Origin: Streptomyces kurssanovii
Lineage (GTDB): Bacteria; Actinomycetota; Actinomycetes; Streptomycetales; Streptomycetaceae
Assembly: GCF_014649695.1 (NCBI RefSeq)
Contig: NZ_BMTN01000007.1
Span: 1 to 64,000, forward strand
DNA: 64,000 bases
Direction: 5' to 3'
The notes below the pieces were generated by a model. It was given only the letters and a program-made list of their open reading frames with translations, had not been told where the DNA came from and made no database searches. Shown here in pieces: positions 1 to 8,103 of this stretch (its first letter is position 1; every line of letters starts with the position of its first letter). The translations under genes and the position numbers were made by a program.

Positions 1-289
1 GCGGTTCCTAGACAGCTCCACTCCACAACCGGAGGCCTTTGCCATCGGCCAGATTCAGACCGTGTCGTCACACAAACTCAACCAACCTGCCTGGGCAGTA
101 CACCTAGTTCCTCTCCACCCGACCGCCCGGGCCGTGGCCGGCACAGGGCCTCGCGTGTGGGTCGTGCCGGGGGTGCGACTCAAGTTCACGCCTTGTTGTA
201 CCCGTGAGGGGTAGCGTCGGTGTGCTTGCACCGGCGCTCACGGAGGCGTCCTAGCGCGGGTTAAGGCGGTATGCGGATGGGGAGGGGCC
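1..289. other. Gene-free left edge / leader of the EVE gene
   Basis: No coding region is convincing here. The stretch ends with a purine-rich ribosome binding site (GGGGAGGGG, about 279-287) directly before the ATG at 290. No tRNA or clear attachment site is visible, so the left boundary of the accessory region is probably outside the window. Confidence 0.4.
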
Positions 290-1204
290 ATGGCGAAGAC
301 ACCGCGTATAACCGCCGACTACCTGGGTGGGTGGATTCTGAGGTGCAATCCGGATGTCTACGACCTGCCTGGAGAGGTCAAAAACGGTGAGACCAAAGTC
401 TGGTCCTGGCTCGTTGCCAAGAGCTACCGCACGGAGCTGATAGACGCTGGCCAGCGCGTAGTTCTGTGGGTGGGCGGGCCTGCGAGCGCGGCCCGGACGT
501 CCGGAGTATGGGGAGTCGGATACGTCACCGGACGGGCGGACGTGCGTGTTGCCGACTTCGACGAGCTGTCGGAGTACTGGCTGGACAAGAAACGATCTAC
601 TCGTTTGGAGTGGTCGGTGCCTCTTAACGTCGACATATTGCCCACGCCGGTACCAGTGCCAGAGATAAGAGCCATACCTGAACTGGCGTGCATGGAGCTC
701 TTTCGCGCGCAACAGATGAGCAACCCCATCTACGTCAGCCCAGAAGAGATGGCCGCGCTGGAGACCCGGCTCGGTCCTTGGCCAGAGTATCCGGGCGACG
801 CCCCCGTGGAAGTCACACTAAGCGATTCCGGAGCGGCCTTCGGCGACCCCCTTGCTAACGCAGTGGTCGAAGGCATTGCCATGAACGCGGTCGTGGCACA
901 TTACGAGGAACGGGGTTGGTCAGTCAGCGACGTGTCGGATAGCAAGTGCGGCTGGGACGTCACCTGCACGGCCCCTGGCCGCAGCGAGCTGCATCTGGAG
1001 GTCAAGGGCATATCAGGGGCGACGCTGCGCTTCGTCCTGACCGCCAACGAATACCGGACCGCGGCTGCTGATTCCGCTTGGCGTCTGGTCGCTGTGACCG
1101 ATGCCCTCGGAACCCGGCCGGCGATCACAGAGCTGACGGGTGCCGAGGTGGTGGCAGGAAGTCGCCCGATGACATACCAGTACCGTCCAACTGCGGGCGA
1201 GTAG
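290..1204 (+). CDS. EVE domain-DUF3883 protein, putative modified-base-dependent nuclease
   Basis: The 304-residue protein has two recognisable parts. Residues about 14-140 look like an EVE (PUA-like) domain: W15, an NPDVYD stretch, VW38, a YR at 46-47, VVLWVGG at 57-63 and a GVWGVGYV turn. EVE domains read modified bases. Residues about 195-300 match DUF3883, a restriction-endonuclease-like fold: NAVVAHYEERGW, then GWD (D223), then EVKG (E237, K239), which fits a PD-(D/E)XK active site. The start is fixed by GGGGAGGGG upstream. The gene converges on the preQ0 operon next to the Dpd genes, so a role in sensing modified DNA is a reasonable inference. The target base is unknown. Confidence 0.72.
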   Translation: MAKTPRITADYLGGWILRCNPDVYDLPGEVKNGETKVWSWLVAKSYRTELIDAGQRVVLWVGGPASAARTSGVWGVGYVTGRADVRVADFDELSEYWLDKKRSTRLEWSVPLNVDILPTPVPVPEIRAIPELACMELFRAQQMSNPIYVSPEEMAALETRLGPWPEYPGDAPVEVTLSDSGAAFGDPLANAVVEGIAMNAVVAHYEERGWSVSDVSDSKCGWDVTCTAPGRSELHLEVKGISGATLRFVLTANEYRTAAADSAWRLVAVTDALGTRPAITELTGAEVVAGSRPMTYQYRPTAGE

Positions 1205-1276
1205 CCGGATGGGACATCTTTCGCTGCCGAACAGGGGCCCTGAGCCGTACACCTGCGACCCGCCTCATGAGCGACA

Positions 1277-1295
1277 GCCCTGAACTGTGCAGGGC
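1277..1295. terminator. Weak hairpin between convergent genes
   Basis: GCCCTG and CAGGGC pair around a 7-nt loop between the stops of the EVE gene and the leftward transporter gene. There is no T-run. It could serve as a bidirectional terminator, but the stem is only 6 bp. Confidence 0.35.
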
Positions 1296-1327
1296 CTGAG
1301 CGGAGGCGATTGAAGTCGGTTGGACGT

Positions 1328-1843
1328 TCAGGCGATAACGCGGTAACGGCGGCGTAGTAGCGCAAGGACTATGACGGCCGCAAAGGTCATCCACGTTTTG
1401 CCGAGGATCTGTCCAGGCAGGTAATTGAGGGAACCGAAGGCAAGGTGGAGGAACAAGAGGCTGTCGGCGAGAAGTCCGACAGTGTTCGAGGCGAGTATCG
1501 CGACCAGTAGTCCGCGCTTGCGCAGGGGTTCGTAGACGACGAAGTCCATGGTTTCAGCGACGGCGAAGGCGACCGCTGAGGCAGTGGCGAGGCTGGGGTC
1601 GGCGAGGAGGTAGGAGAGGACGGTGCCGATGGCTATGGCGGCGACGATGGCGCCACGGCCGGTCGCCTCGCGTGCAAGGTCGCGCAGGACGAGCGCCAGG
1701 CCGACGAGGTAGACGCCGGCAGGAGCAACGTATCCGAGGCCTACGGGTACCGCGCCGAAGTGGGTGACGGCCAAGTTGGCGGCCGGGATAGTGGCGATGT
1801 AGGCGATGAGTGTGGCGATACCGGCACGAGCGGGGGCTTTCAC
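1328..1843 (-). CDS. VUT/YhhQ-type queuosine precursor (preQ0) transporter-like membrane protein
   Basis: The 171-residue protein is almost entirely hydrophobic with about five or six membrane spans. It carries the VUT/QPTR family pattern: an N-terminal AANLAVTHFG, a conserved RD(L) before a cytoplasmic turn, then ETMDFVVYEPLRKRG. YhhQ-family proteins import preQ0 or preQ1. It is shorter than the enterobacterial protein (about 220 residues), as seen in actinobacterial VUT proteins. The start is a GTG at 1843. It lies downstream of folE2 in the same direction, separated by about 390 bp, so it may have its own promoter. Salvage of preQ0 for DNA modification is inferred from the neighbours. Confidence 0.7.
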   Translation of the reverse strand: MKAPARAGIATLIAYIATIPAANLAVTHFGAVPVGLGYVAPAGVYLVGLALVLRDLAREATGRGAIVAAIAIGTVLSYLLADPSLATASAVAFAVAETMDFVVYEPLRKRGLLVAILASNTVGLLADSLLFLHLAFGSLNYLPGQILGKTWMTFAAVIVLALLRRRYRVIA

Positions 1844-2234
1844 GATCTACTTTCTGTCTCGGTGGTGGGGTGCTGCGCTCGGCTCCAGCGGCGGACGGGC
1901 GGTGAGACGAACGTGCAGACAGTACAGCGCACGGTACTGACACCCGTAGGGCGTCGGTCCGTGCTGCAGTGCTGGGAAGTGCCTGGTTCCGGGGGGCAAA
2001 TCCGCGTGGGGTCAGGCGGCCGATGCGCGCACTGAGGGACAGGGGCAGGTCTCTCGACGGCGGGCGCGCCAGACAGTGTCGCGGGTGCCGGCTCGCTCTA
2101 GGGCGCGTGCATAGCCGCCAGTGGACGCCTCCCGCGGGCTCGGGCGGAACCATGGGTCTCGCCGCGGCAGGCACGGCGTGGGGAAGGGGATGGCATCCCC
2201 CCTTCCGGCCTGTGGCGCGGGCGAGGACGTGGGT
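1844..2234. other. Spacer between folE2 and the transporter gene
   Basis: About 390 bp lie between the folE2 stop and the transporter start, both leftward. A hairpin after folE2 is listed separately. I looked for a compact preQ1-type aptamer and saw none. The reading frames here have no recognisable protein character. Confidence 0.4.
2181..2206 (-). terminator. Hairpin downstream of folE2
   Basis: GGAAGGGGAT and ATCCCCCCTTCC pair with a two-base bulge, about 30 bp past the folE2 stop in the leftward direction. This suggests the preQ0 operon ends here and the transporter gene is transcribed separately. Confidence 0.5.
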
Positions 2235-3008
2235 TTAGTCGGTGTAGGTCAGGCTGGCGATGGCGTCGTGGCTGTGAATACTCTCCAGGCTCTTCGCCCG
2301 AATTGCATGATTCAGACCCTTTTTGCGGCATGCGAGGCTTATGTCACGAATGATGTCTTCTACGAAGACGGGATGGTCATAGGCCTGCATGGTGACGACG
2401 CGCTCGTCGGGCCGCTTGATGAGGGGGAAGACAGGTGCGGAGCCGACGTTGCGCAGCAGGTCGACGATTTCGTGAATCGCCAGGGGGTAGGGCGCGTCGG
2501 TGGTACCGGTGACCGTGAGGGTGATCTCGCTGCGCTGGTTGTGGGCCCCGTAGTCGGAGATGGCCTTGGAGCACGGGCATAGGCTGGTGACGTCGGTGGT
2601 CACCGTGGTGGCGACGGTGCAGGTGTCGGCGGTGATGCGGCCAGTAATGGTGACGTCGTGGGTTTGCCACGACTGTCGTTTACTGGCGGGTGCGGTCACG
2701 GTCGTGGCGATGGGCAGGGACAGCGTCAATGCCAGGGTGGGGGCTTCGAGCTGCTCGAGCCCTCGTTTGAGGGCGATGGGCAACTCCTGCGGGGCGAGGG
2801 TGGCCACTTCATCGTGCACCAGGGCGATCATGCGGCTCATGTGGGTGCCGCGCCGGTCGGCTTGGAGGCCGACGGTGACGCTGATGTCGGCGATGCCGTG
2901 TTGGCGCGTGTGGCCGTCATCGAACGTGACGGGGTAGCGCAGGCCGCTGATTCCTACTTCGTCGATGGCGATGCCGCGGGGGTCGGCCTCGTTTTGGATG
3001 TCGTGCAT
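2235..3008 (-). CDS. folE2: GTP cyclohydrolase FolE2 (type IB)
   Basis: The 257-residue protein matches the COG1469/FolE2 family, which converts GTP to dihydroneopterin triphosphate, the first step towards preQ0. Diagnostic segments are THMSRMIAL near residue 55 and CPCSKAISDYGAHNQRSE near residue 145, whose cysteine is the expected metal ligand. Length is normal. It starts at the ATG at 3008, only 4 bp after the queD stop, so it is the fourth gene of the leftward queC-queE-queD-folE2 operon. Having its own cyclohydrolase makes the island independent of the folate enzyme FolE. Confidence 0.9.
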   Translation of the reverse strand: MHDIQNEADPRGIAIDEVGISGLRYPVTFDDGHTRQHGIADISVTVGLQADRRGTHMSRMIALVHDEVATLAPQELPIALKRGLEQLEAPTLALTLSLPIATTVTAPASKRQSWQTHDVTITGRITADTCTVATTVTTDVTSLCPCSKAISDYGAHNQRSEITLTVTGTTDAPYPLAIHEIVDLLRNVGSAPVFPLIKRPDERVVTMQAYDHPVFVEDIIRDISLACRKKGLNHAIRAKSLESIHSHDAIASLTYTD

Positions 3009-3012
3009 GCTG

Positions 3013-3369
3013 CTACTCGCCTCGGTAGGTGCAACCGGAGGTGCAGGTCTCGCGAACGGTGATCGCTGACAGGGCGGGGAGTTCGGCGATCATCCGGTCC
3101 CAGATCCAGCGGGCCAGGTTCTCGCTGGTGGGGTTTTCCAATCCTTCGATGTCGTTCAGGTAGTAGTGGTCTAGTTGTGCGTCGATAGGCTTGAACGCAC
3201 GCTTGACGTCGCCGAAGTCCATTACCCAGCCTGCTTCCGCATCCACCGGCGCTTCGATGTGCACGGTGATCTTGTAGGAGTGGCCATGGAGGCGGGCACA
3301 CTTGTGTCCTTCGGGGACACGTGGCAGGCGGTGGGCTGCTTCGAAGGTGAACTCGCGAAAGATTTCCAT
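3013..3369 (-). CDS. queD: 6-carboxytetrahydropterin synthase QueD
   Basis: The 118-residue protein is a full-length QueD, making 6-carboxy-5,6,7,8-tetrahydropterin from dihydroneopterin triphosphate. The zinc histidines are visible in FEAAHRL (about residue 13) and LHGHSY (about 29-34). Other family landmarks are [25 protein letters not shown] and the C-terminal RETCTSG segment. The queE stop and queD start meet at 3369, indicating translational coupling. Confidence 0.93.
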   Translation of the reverse strand: MEIFREFTFEAAHRLPRVPEGHKCARLHGHSYKITVHIEAPVDAEAGWVMDFGDVKRAFKPIDAQLDHYYLNDIEGLENPTSENLARWIWDRMIAELPALSAITVRETCTSGCTYRGE

Positions 3370-4004
3370 TACTGAATTCCCAGATACTTGTGCGTCTGGA
3401 GGGAAAGTGTCCAGCGCGGGTTCTTCATGCAGTACTCGACGACGGCGCGGGTGTGGGCCTCGCGATGAGCGTCGTCCAGCGGTTGCAGTCTGAAGTGGCG
3501 GAAGTTGAAGTCTTCGAACTGGGCGGGGTCACCGCCGGCCTGGGGATAGACCAGCTTGAGTTCGTCGCCGTGAGTGAGGACCAGTGTGGAGCCGATCTTG
3601 GGGCTCACGCACAGCCAGTCGATACCCTGGGGTGCCGGACGGGTGCCGTTGGTTTCCACTGCGACTTCGAAGCCACGGTCGTGGAGGGCGTTGATGGCGT
3701 CCTCGTCCAACTGCAGCAGGGGTTCTCCTCCGGTACACACCACGAACCGGTGTGCGCGATCGGCAGTGGGCCAGGCGGCCTCGACGGCGGCGGCAAGGTC
3801 GTCGGCGGTGGTGAAGCGGCCGCCTCCTTCGCCGTCGGTGCCGACAAAGTCGGTGTCGCAGAACTGGCAGATGGCGCGGGCGCGGGCGCGCTCCCGGCCG
3901 GTCCACAGGTTGCAACGCGAGAAGCGGCAGAAGACGGCAGGGCGTCCTGCGTGACTGCCTTCCCCTTGGAGGGTGTAGAAGATTTCCTTGATCAGGTAGG
4001 TCAT
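3369..4004 (-). CDS. queE: 7-carboxy-7-deazaguanine synthase QueE (radical SAM)
   Basis: The 211-residue radical SAM enzyme contracts the pterin ring to 7-carboxy-7-deazaguanine. The N-terminus has [20 protein letters not shown], followed by the QueE-type cluster motif CX14CX2C (C in RCNLW, then CQFC) leading into [12 protein letters not shown] and VETNGT are further family motifs. The ATG at 4004 overlaps the queC stop as TGATG, which decides the start over a longer upstream frame. Confidence 0.92.
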   Translation of the reverse strand: MTYLIKEIFYTLQGEGSHAGRPAVFCRFSRCNLWTGRERARARAICQFCDTDFVGTDGEGGGRFTTADDLAAAVEAAWPTADRAHRFVVCTGGEPLLQLDEDAINALHDRGFEVAVETNGTRPAPQGIDWLCVSPKIGSTLVLTHGDELKLVYPQAGGDPAQFEDFNFRHFRLQPLDDAHREAHTRAVVEYCMKNPRWTLSLQTHKYLGIQ

Positions 4005-4699
4005 CAGGCGCTCTGGTACTGGACCGGGTCCTTCACGCCGGCCTCGGCGAAGCCTTTCAGGCGCAGCAGGCACGTCTCGCACTTGCCGCAGGCATGTCCC
4101 TGCTTGTCGGGGTCGTAGCAGGAGGAGGTCAGGGAGTAGTCCACGCCCAGGCGCAGGCCCTCGCGGACGATGTCAGCCTTGGACAGTGTCATCAGGGGGG
4201 AGTGCAGTGTGATCTTGGAGGTGCCTTCGACGCCGGCTCGGGTGGCCAGGTTGGCCATCGTGGCAAAGGCCTCCATGTACTCGGGGCGGCAGTCGGGGTA
4301 GCCGCTGTAGTCCACGGCAGTGACCCCGGTGAAGATGTCGCTGGCGCCGACGGTCTCGGCGAAGGCCAGCGCGAACGACAGGAAGATCGTGTTGCGGGCG
4401 GGCACGTACGTGATCGGTACTCCGGACTGGGGCGTGTCCTGGAGCGACTCGTGCTTGGGCACCTCGATGTCGTCGGTCAGGGCAGAGCCGCCGAAGACCC
4501 GCAGATCGATGTCGGCGATGACGTGCCGAGCCACCCCCTGCGCCTGGGCGACTCGCTGGGCTGCCTCCAGTTCGATGGAGTGGCGCTGACCGTAGCGGAA
4601 GCTGAGCGCGTAGGGAGTGAATCCCTGGTCCTTGGCGATGGCCAGCACTGTGGTCGAGTCCAGGCCGCCGCTCAGCAACACGATCGCGGGACGATCCAT
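4004..4699 (-). CDS. queC: 7-cyano-7-deazaguanine (preQ0) synthase QueC
   Basis: The 231-residue PP-loop enzyme makes preQ0 from 7-carboxy-7-deazaguanine, ammonia and ATP. The ATP-binding loop [11 protein letters not shown] is at residues 8-18. The C-terminal zinc site is C-x9-C-x2-C-x2-C around [12 protein letters not shown]. The ATG at 4699 is preceded by AAGGGAG at a suitable distance, which I prefer over the longer upstream frame. It is the first gene of the leftward operon and diverges from candidate dpdC across a 123-bp control region. Confidence 0.93.
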   Translation of the reverse strand: MDRPAIVLLSGGLDSTTVLAIAKDQGFTPYALSFRYGQRHSIELEAAQRVAQAQGVARHVIADIDLRVFGGSALTDDIEVPKHESLQDTPQSGVPITYVPARNTIFLSFALAFAETVGASDIFTGVTAVDYSGYPDCRPEYMEAFATMANLATRAGVEGTSKITLHSPLMTLSKADIVREGLRLGVDYSLTSSCYDPDKQGHACGKCETCLLRLKGFAEAGVKDPVQYQSA

Positions 4700-4727
4700 G
4701 CTGTCACTCCCTTGTCTGATGTCTAGT

Positions 4728-4743
4728 TGCCTCAGTTGAGGCA
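4728..4743. promoter_or_regulatory. Operator-like palindrome 1 in the divergent control region
   Basis: TGCCTCA-GT-TGAGGCA is a perfect 16-bp inverted repeat. It sits 29 bp upstream of the queC start and 80 bp upstream of the rightward dpd operon. The position fits a repressor site that controls both directions. No regulator gene is adjacent. Confidence 0.5.
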
Positions 4744-4756
4744 GGCGAAGCCTACC

Positions 4757-4770
4757 CCGGTAACTACCGG
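4757..4770. promoter_or_regulatory. Operator-like palindrome 2 in the divergent control region
   Basis: CCGGTA-AC-TACCGG is a second perfect inverted repeat, with its centre about 28 bp from the first. On the leftward strand TTGTCG and TAGTTA are 16 bp apart and overlap this palindrome, a plausible but unproven queC promoter. Confidence 0.45.
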
Positions 4771-4822
4771 CTACAGTAATCACGACAACAGACGAGTTAG
4801 GGAAGCCAGAGGTCGATCCGCA

Positions 4823-5719
4823 GTGAACGAGTTGCCCATCGTGGTCACGTGCACCGACCGGAAGGCTTCACCGCCCGTGACCGCCCTGCGGGCCCGCGAT
4901 CTGCCCGCCGCGGATCTGCCCGAGAGGGCCGCGGAATGGGAACGCCGCCTTCGAACCGCCTCCGAGGCGCGGGTGGAGTTGGCGCATCTCTACCAAGGTG
5001 ACCAGTGGCGGCGTGCGCAAGCCCTGGCTGCCGTTGCTACCCATGCCGGGTTCGCGCCCCGCCTGTATGTGGCCTCGGCCGGACTGGGTCTGCGATCAGT
5101 CTCCAGTCTCGCCCCCTCTTACGCGGCCACTTTCATGTCCCGACACGCAGATTCCGTGGCTTCCTCCACTTCCCAGGCGGCCGACTGGTGGGATCGTCTG
5201 CAGCGCATGGACGAAAGTCACAACTTGTCCGAGATTGCGGCTTATGCCGGACGAATCCTTGTGGTGCTGTCCGAGACGTACGCCCAAGCCATGCACCGCG
5301 ACCTGCTCACCCTGGCGGCCAGCGGAGCCGACACAGTGCTCATCGGAGGCGCCTGCGACCTGGACGGCGTGCTGCGCATTCCAGCCAACGCCGCCCTGCG
5401 TAACGCCCTGGGCGGCACCCTCACCAGCCTCAACGCCCGCATGGCGGCAGCCTGGCTGCAGCACTGCACACCCGGCCGCCTCATCACTCCTGCCGCTAAA
5501 GAGCGTTGGACGGCCTGGGTCGGCCAGGCGGCCTGCCCAGAACGCTACGCCCGCACCCCGATGTCGGACGCTGCAGTGATCGACTTCATCAAAGACATGA
5601 AAAGCCGCTACCCAGACTCGTCCCGCACGCGCCTGCTACGCCTACTGAGAGACAAGGGGATGGCCTGCGAACAAAAGCGCTTCGCAGGCCTGTACTCGTC
5701 AACGATTGGCCAACGATGA
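4823..5719 (+). CDS. dpdC: YaaA/DUF6884-like protein, candidate DpdC
   Basis: The 298-residue protein begins with VVTCTDRK (C10, K14), then [10 protein letters not shown] and [10 protein letters not shown] (81-90) followed by APSYAATF. This is the pattern of the YaaA/DUF328/DUF6884-type superfamily. In Dpd systems DpdC converts preQ0 in DNA to the 7-amido form, and a YaaA-like protein fits that slot as first gene of the modification operon. The C-terminal 50 residues form a separate helical segment ending in a [10 protein letters not shown] motif. I chose the GTG at 4823, preceded by AGAGG. The stop overlaps the next start (ATGA). The family match is reasonable; the exact DpdC assignment is inferred from context. 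Confidence 0.58.
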   Translation: MNELPIVVTCTDRKASPPVTALRARDLPAADLPERAAEWERRLRTASEARVELAHLYQGDQWRRAQALAAVATHAGFAPRLYVASAGLGLRSVSSLAPSYAATFMSRHADSVASSTSQAADWWDRLQRMDESHNLSEIAAYAGRILVVLSETYAQAMHRDLLTLAASGADTVLIGGACDLDGVLRIPANAALRNALGGTLTSLNARMAAAWLQHCTPGRLITPAAKERWTAWVGQAACPERYARTPMSDAAVIDFIKDMKSRYPDSSRTRLLRLLRDKGMACEQKRFAGLYSSTIGQR

Positions 5720-6849
5720 CCTCCACTGTGCTTAAGCGTCGGGCTCTGCGGATCGATCAGCACCCCACGATCCCGCTGTATGTGTTCACCTTGGCGGCGG
5801 AAGAGGTCCACCAGGTCGCCGACGTCGCCCGAATCTCCCGAGACGAAGCGGGCAAACTGATCGGCTACCAACGCCCCGAGAAGAAGCAGCACGTGAAGCA
5901 GATTCTCGAGTACCTCGACGGCGAGGAGGTGCTGTTTCCCAACGGGCTGATCATGGCGCTGCCCTCCAGCGTGCGGTTCAAGTCCAGCCCGGGCCCGGGC
6001 AGCAGCGACGGCCTGTGCACCTCGGGCACGCTGGAGATCACCCTGCCCGATGCCCCCGACGCCCCCCGGCCCGCCTGGATCGTCGACGGTCAGCAGCGCA
6101 GCCTCGCCCTGGCTCGCACCCGCAACACCCGCCTGGCTGTGACCATTGCCGGCTTCGTTGCCGAAGACCTGGAAACCCAGCGCGACCAGTTTTTGCGCGT
6201 GAACACGGTGTCCCCGCTGCCCACCAATCTCGTCACCGAACTCCTCCCGGAAGTCGGCACCCTGCTGCCGACCAAGCTCTCCGCCCGTAAACTCCCCGCC
6301 GTGCTGGTCGAGGCCCTCAACCACGACAAGGACTCACCCTTTCGAGGCCTGGTGCGCCGCCCGTCCACCACGGCCGAGCAGAAGACGGACGCCGTCGTCA
6401 CGGACAACAGCCTCACCACGGCCATCCAGGAATCCCTCAACTCCCCGTCAGGCGCCTTCTTTCCTTACAAAAATCTGTCCAATGGCACGGTCGACACGGC
6501 CACCATCCGCCAGATCCTCGTCGTCTACTGGACTGCGGTGCGCGACACCTTCCCCGACGCGTGGGGGTTGCCGGCGACCAAGAGTCGGCTGATGCACGGC
6601 GTCGGCATCCGCTCCATGGGACGCTTGATGGACCGCGTCATGATGGCCATCGACCCCGCCTCACCCCATGCCGTGGAGTTGGCGCGGGCCGAACTCGCCT
6701 TGATCGCACCGCACTGCCGCTGGACCCAGGGACGCTGGCCCGACCTGAACACCCCCTGGAACGAACTCCAGAACAACCCCCGCCACATCAGCACCCTGTC
6801 GAACTACCTCCTCCGTATCTATGTGCAGGAAAAGGCAAAGGCCGCGTGA
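5716..6849 (+). CDS. dpdB: DpdB-like DGQHR-domain protein, first copy
   Basis: The 377-residue protein carries the ParB-related DGQHR motif as IVDGQQRSLAL (DGQQR at 124-128), preceded by GYQRPE (50-55) and FPNGLI (74-79). In the Salmonella Dpd system DpdB is needed together with DpdA to insert preQ0 into DNA, though its chemistry is unclear. It starts at the ATG overlapping the upstream stop and ends in a GTGA overlap with dpdA. A second homologue lies just after dpdA. Shared landmarks include the YQRPE segment, DAW-LP, SRL-HG-GI and a W-LQN near the end. Confidence 0.85.
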   Translation: MTSTVLKRRALRIDQHPTIPLYVFTLAAEEVHQVADVARISRDEAGKLIGYQRPEKKQHVKQILEYLDGEEVLFPNGLIMALPSSVRFKSSPGPGSSDGLCTSGTLEITLPDAPDAPRPAWIVDGQQRSLALARTRNTRLAVTIAGFVAEDLETQRDQFLRVNTVSPLPTNLVTELLPEVGTLLPTKLSARKLPAVLVEALNHDKDSPFRGLVRRPSTTAEQKTDAVVTDNSLTTAIQESLNSPSGAFFPYKNLSNGTVDTATIRQILVVYWTAVRDTFPDAWGLPATKSRLMHGVGIRSMGRLMDRVMMAIDPASPHAVELARAELALIAPHCRWTQGRWPDLNTPWNELQNNPRHISTLSNYLLRIYVQEKAKAA

Positions 6850-8066
6850 AATTCTATTTTCCTGACAGCCAGGACCTGGTGAGCCCCACATACGACTTCA
6901 TCAACGATGAGTACTCGCCCTACCGAGTTCGTCAGCGTGATGATGTCTACGCCCACCAGGCCGTGACACCGATCCCCTACGACGGGATCCTTGTCAGTAA
7001 GGCGGTTGTCGACGGATCCATGAAGGGTGCAGGGAAATACTCTGCCCCGCAGCGCGAGCGCTTCTACCGCCTGGGCGTGAGGAACTTCTTCCGCCTCCCC
7101 GAGGAATGCTCCACCATCGGAGACTGTGGCGCCTTCAACTACATCGATGAGGAGCGACCACCCTACGAAGTCGACGAAGTCCTTGACTTCTACGGCCGAT
7201 GCGGATTCGACGCCGGCATCAGTATCGACCACATCATCTTCGGCTACATTCCTCAAGAATCTGACACGGAGCCAGAAGCGGCGTGGGTAGAGCGCCAACA
7301 GATCTCCCTGGAACTCGCTGAGAACTTTCTCGCCGCGACCAAAAAGCACGGCGCCCGCTTCGAACCCGTCGGCGCCGCCCAGGGGTGGGGACCCGACAGT
7401 TACGCCCACTCCGTCGCGCAACTGCAGAAAATGGGATACCGGCGTATCGCCCTCGGCGGCATGGTCCCCCTCAAGTCCCACGAGATCCTGGCCTGCCTGC
7501 GAGCCATCGACGAAGTACGCAACCACGACACCGAACTACACCTGCTCGGCATCAATCGTGTCGACAGCATGGAGCAGTTCGCCCGCCACGGCGTGACCAG
7601 CTTCGACAGCACCTCCGCCTTCCGTCAGGCCTTCATGGACGACCGCAACAACTACCACACCGCTACCGGTGCCTATACCGCCATCAGAGTCCCCCAAGTC
7701 GACGGCAACCCCGCACTCAAACGTCTCATCCTGTCCGGAAGTGTTTCCCAGGCTCAGGCCATCACCGCAGAACGGGCCTGTCTGCGCGCACTGCGGGAAT
7801 TCGACAGCGGAGAGAACTCGCTCGAAGAAGTACTCGACGCCCTCTCTGCCTACGAGTCGCTCGTCCTCGGCCCGAAGAAGAAGAGCTACCTCGCATACTA
7901 CGAGCGCATCCTCAGCGACGCTCCCTGGCGCGCCTGCCCCTGCGCCCTGTGCAAGAAACATGGCATCGAGATCGCAATATTCCGGGGAACCGAGCGGAAC
8001 AAGCGCCGTGGGTTCCACAATCTGACCGTGCTCGAGGCCAAGATGCGCTCCCTCACCTTCGGGTGA
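6846..8066 (+). CDS. dpdA: DpdA, DNA-guanine transglycosylase (TGT-like)
   Basis: The 406-residue protein belongs to the tRNA-guanine transglycosylase superfamily, in the DpdA branch that exchanges guanine for preQ0 in DNA. Candidate catalytic aspartates are D93 in IGDCGAF and D254 in SFDSTSAF. GGMVPLKSHEI (about 204-214) matches the TGT barrel. The zinc site is CPCALC (C364, C366, C369) with H391. The start is the GTG at 6846, within a GTGA overlap with dpdB, so a longer upstream frame is excluded. It is the core marker identifying the island as Dpd. Flanking by two DpdB-like genes is unusual. Confidence 0.92.
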   Translation: MKFYFPDSQDLVSPTYDFINDEYSPYRVRQRDDVYAHQAVTPIPYDGILVSKAVVDGSMKGAGKYSAPQRERFYRLGVRNFFRLPEECSTIGDCGAFNYIDEERPPYEVDEVLDFYGRCGFDAGISIDHIIFGYIPQESDTEPEAAWVERQQISLELAENFLAATKKHGARFEPVGAAQGWGPDSYAHSVAQLQKMGYRRIALGGMVPLKSHEILACLRAIDEVRNHDTELHLLGINRVDSMEQFARHGVTSFDSTSAFRQAFMDDRNNYHTATGAYTAIRVPQVDGNPALKRLILSGSVSQAQAITAERACLRALREFDSGENSLEEVLDALSAYESLVLGPKKKSYLAYYERILSDAPWRACPCALCKKHGIEIAIFRGTERNKRRGFHNLTVLEAKMRSLTFG

Positions 8067-8103
8067 ACCCCACTTTTCTTCTTTTGACATGTCTGGAGAT
8101 GCA

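Noticed and set aside
1844-2234. Possible preQ1-type riboswitch before the transporter gene
   Set aside because: I could not form the short pseudoknot or the conserved aptamer bases; only a terminator-like hairpin is visible.
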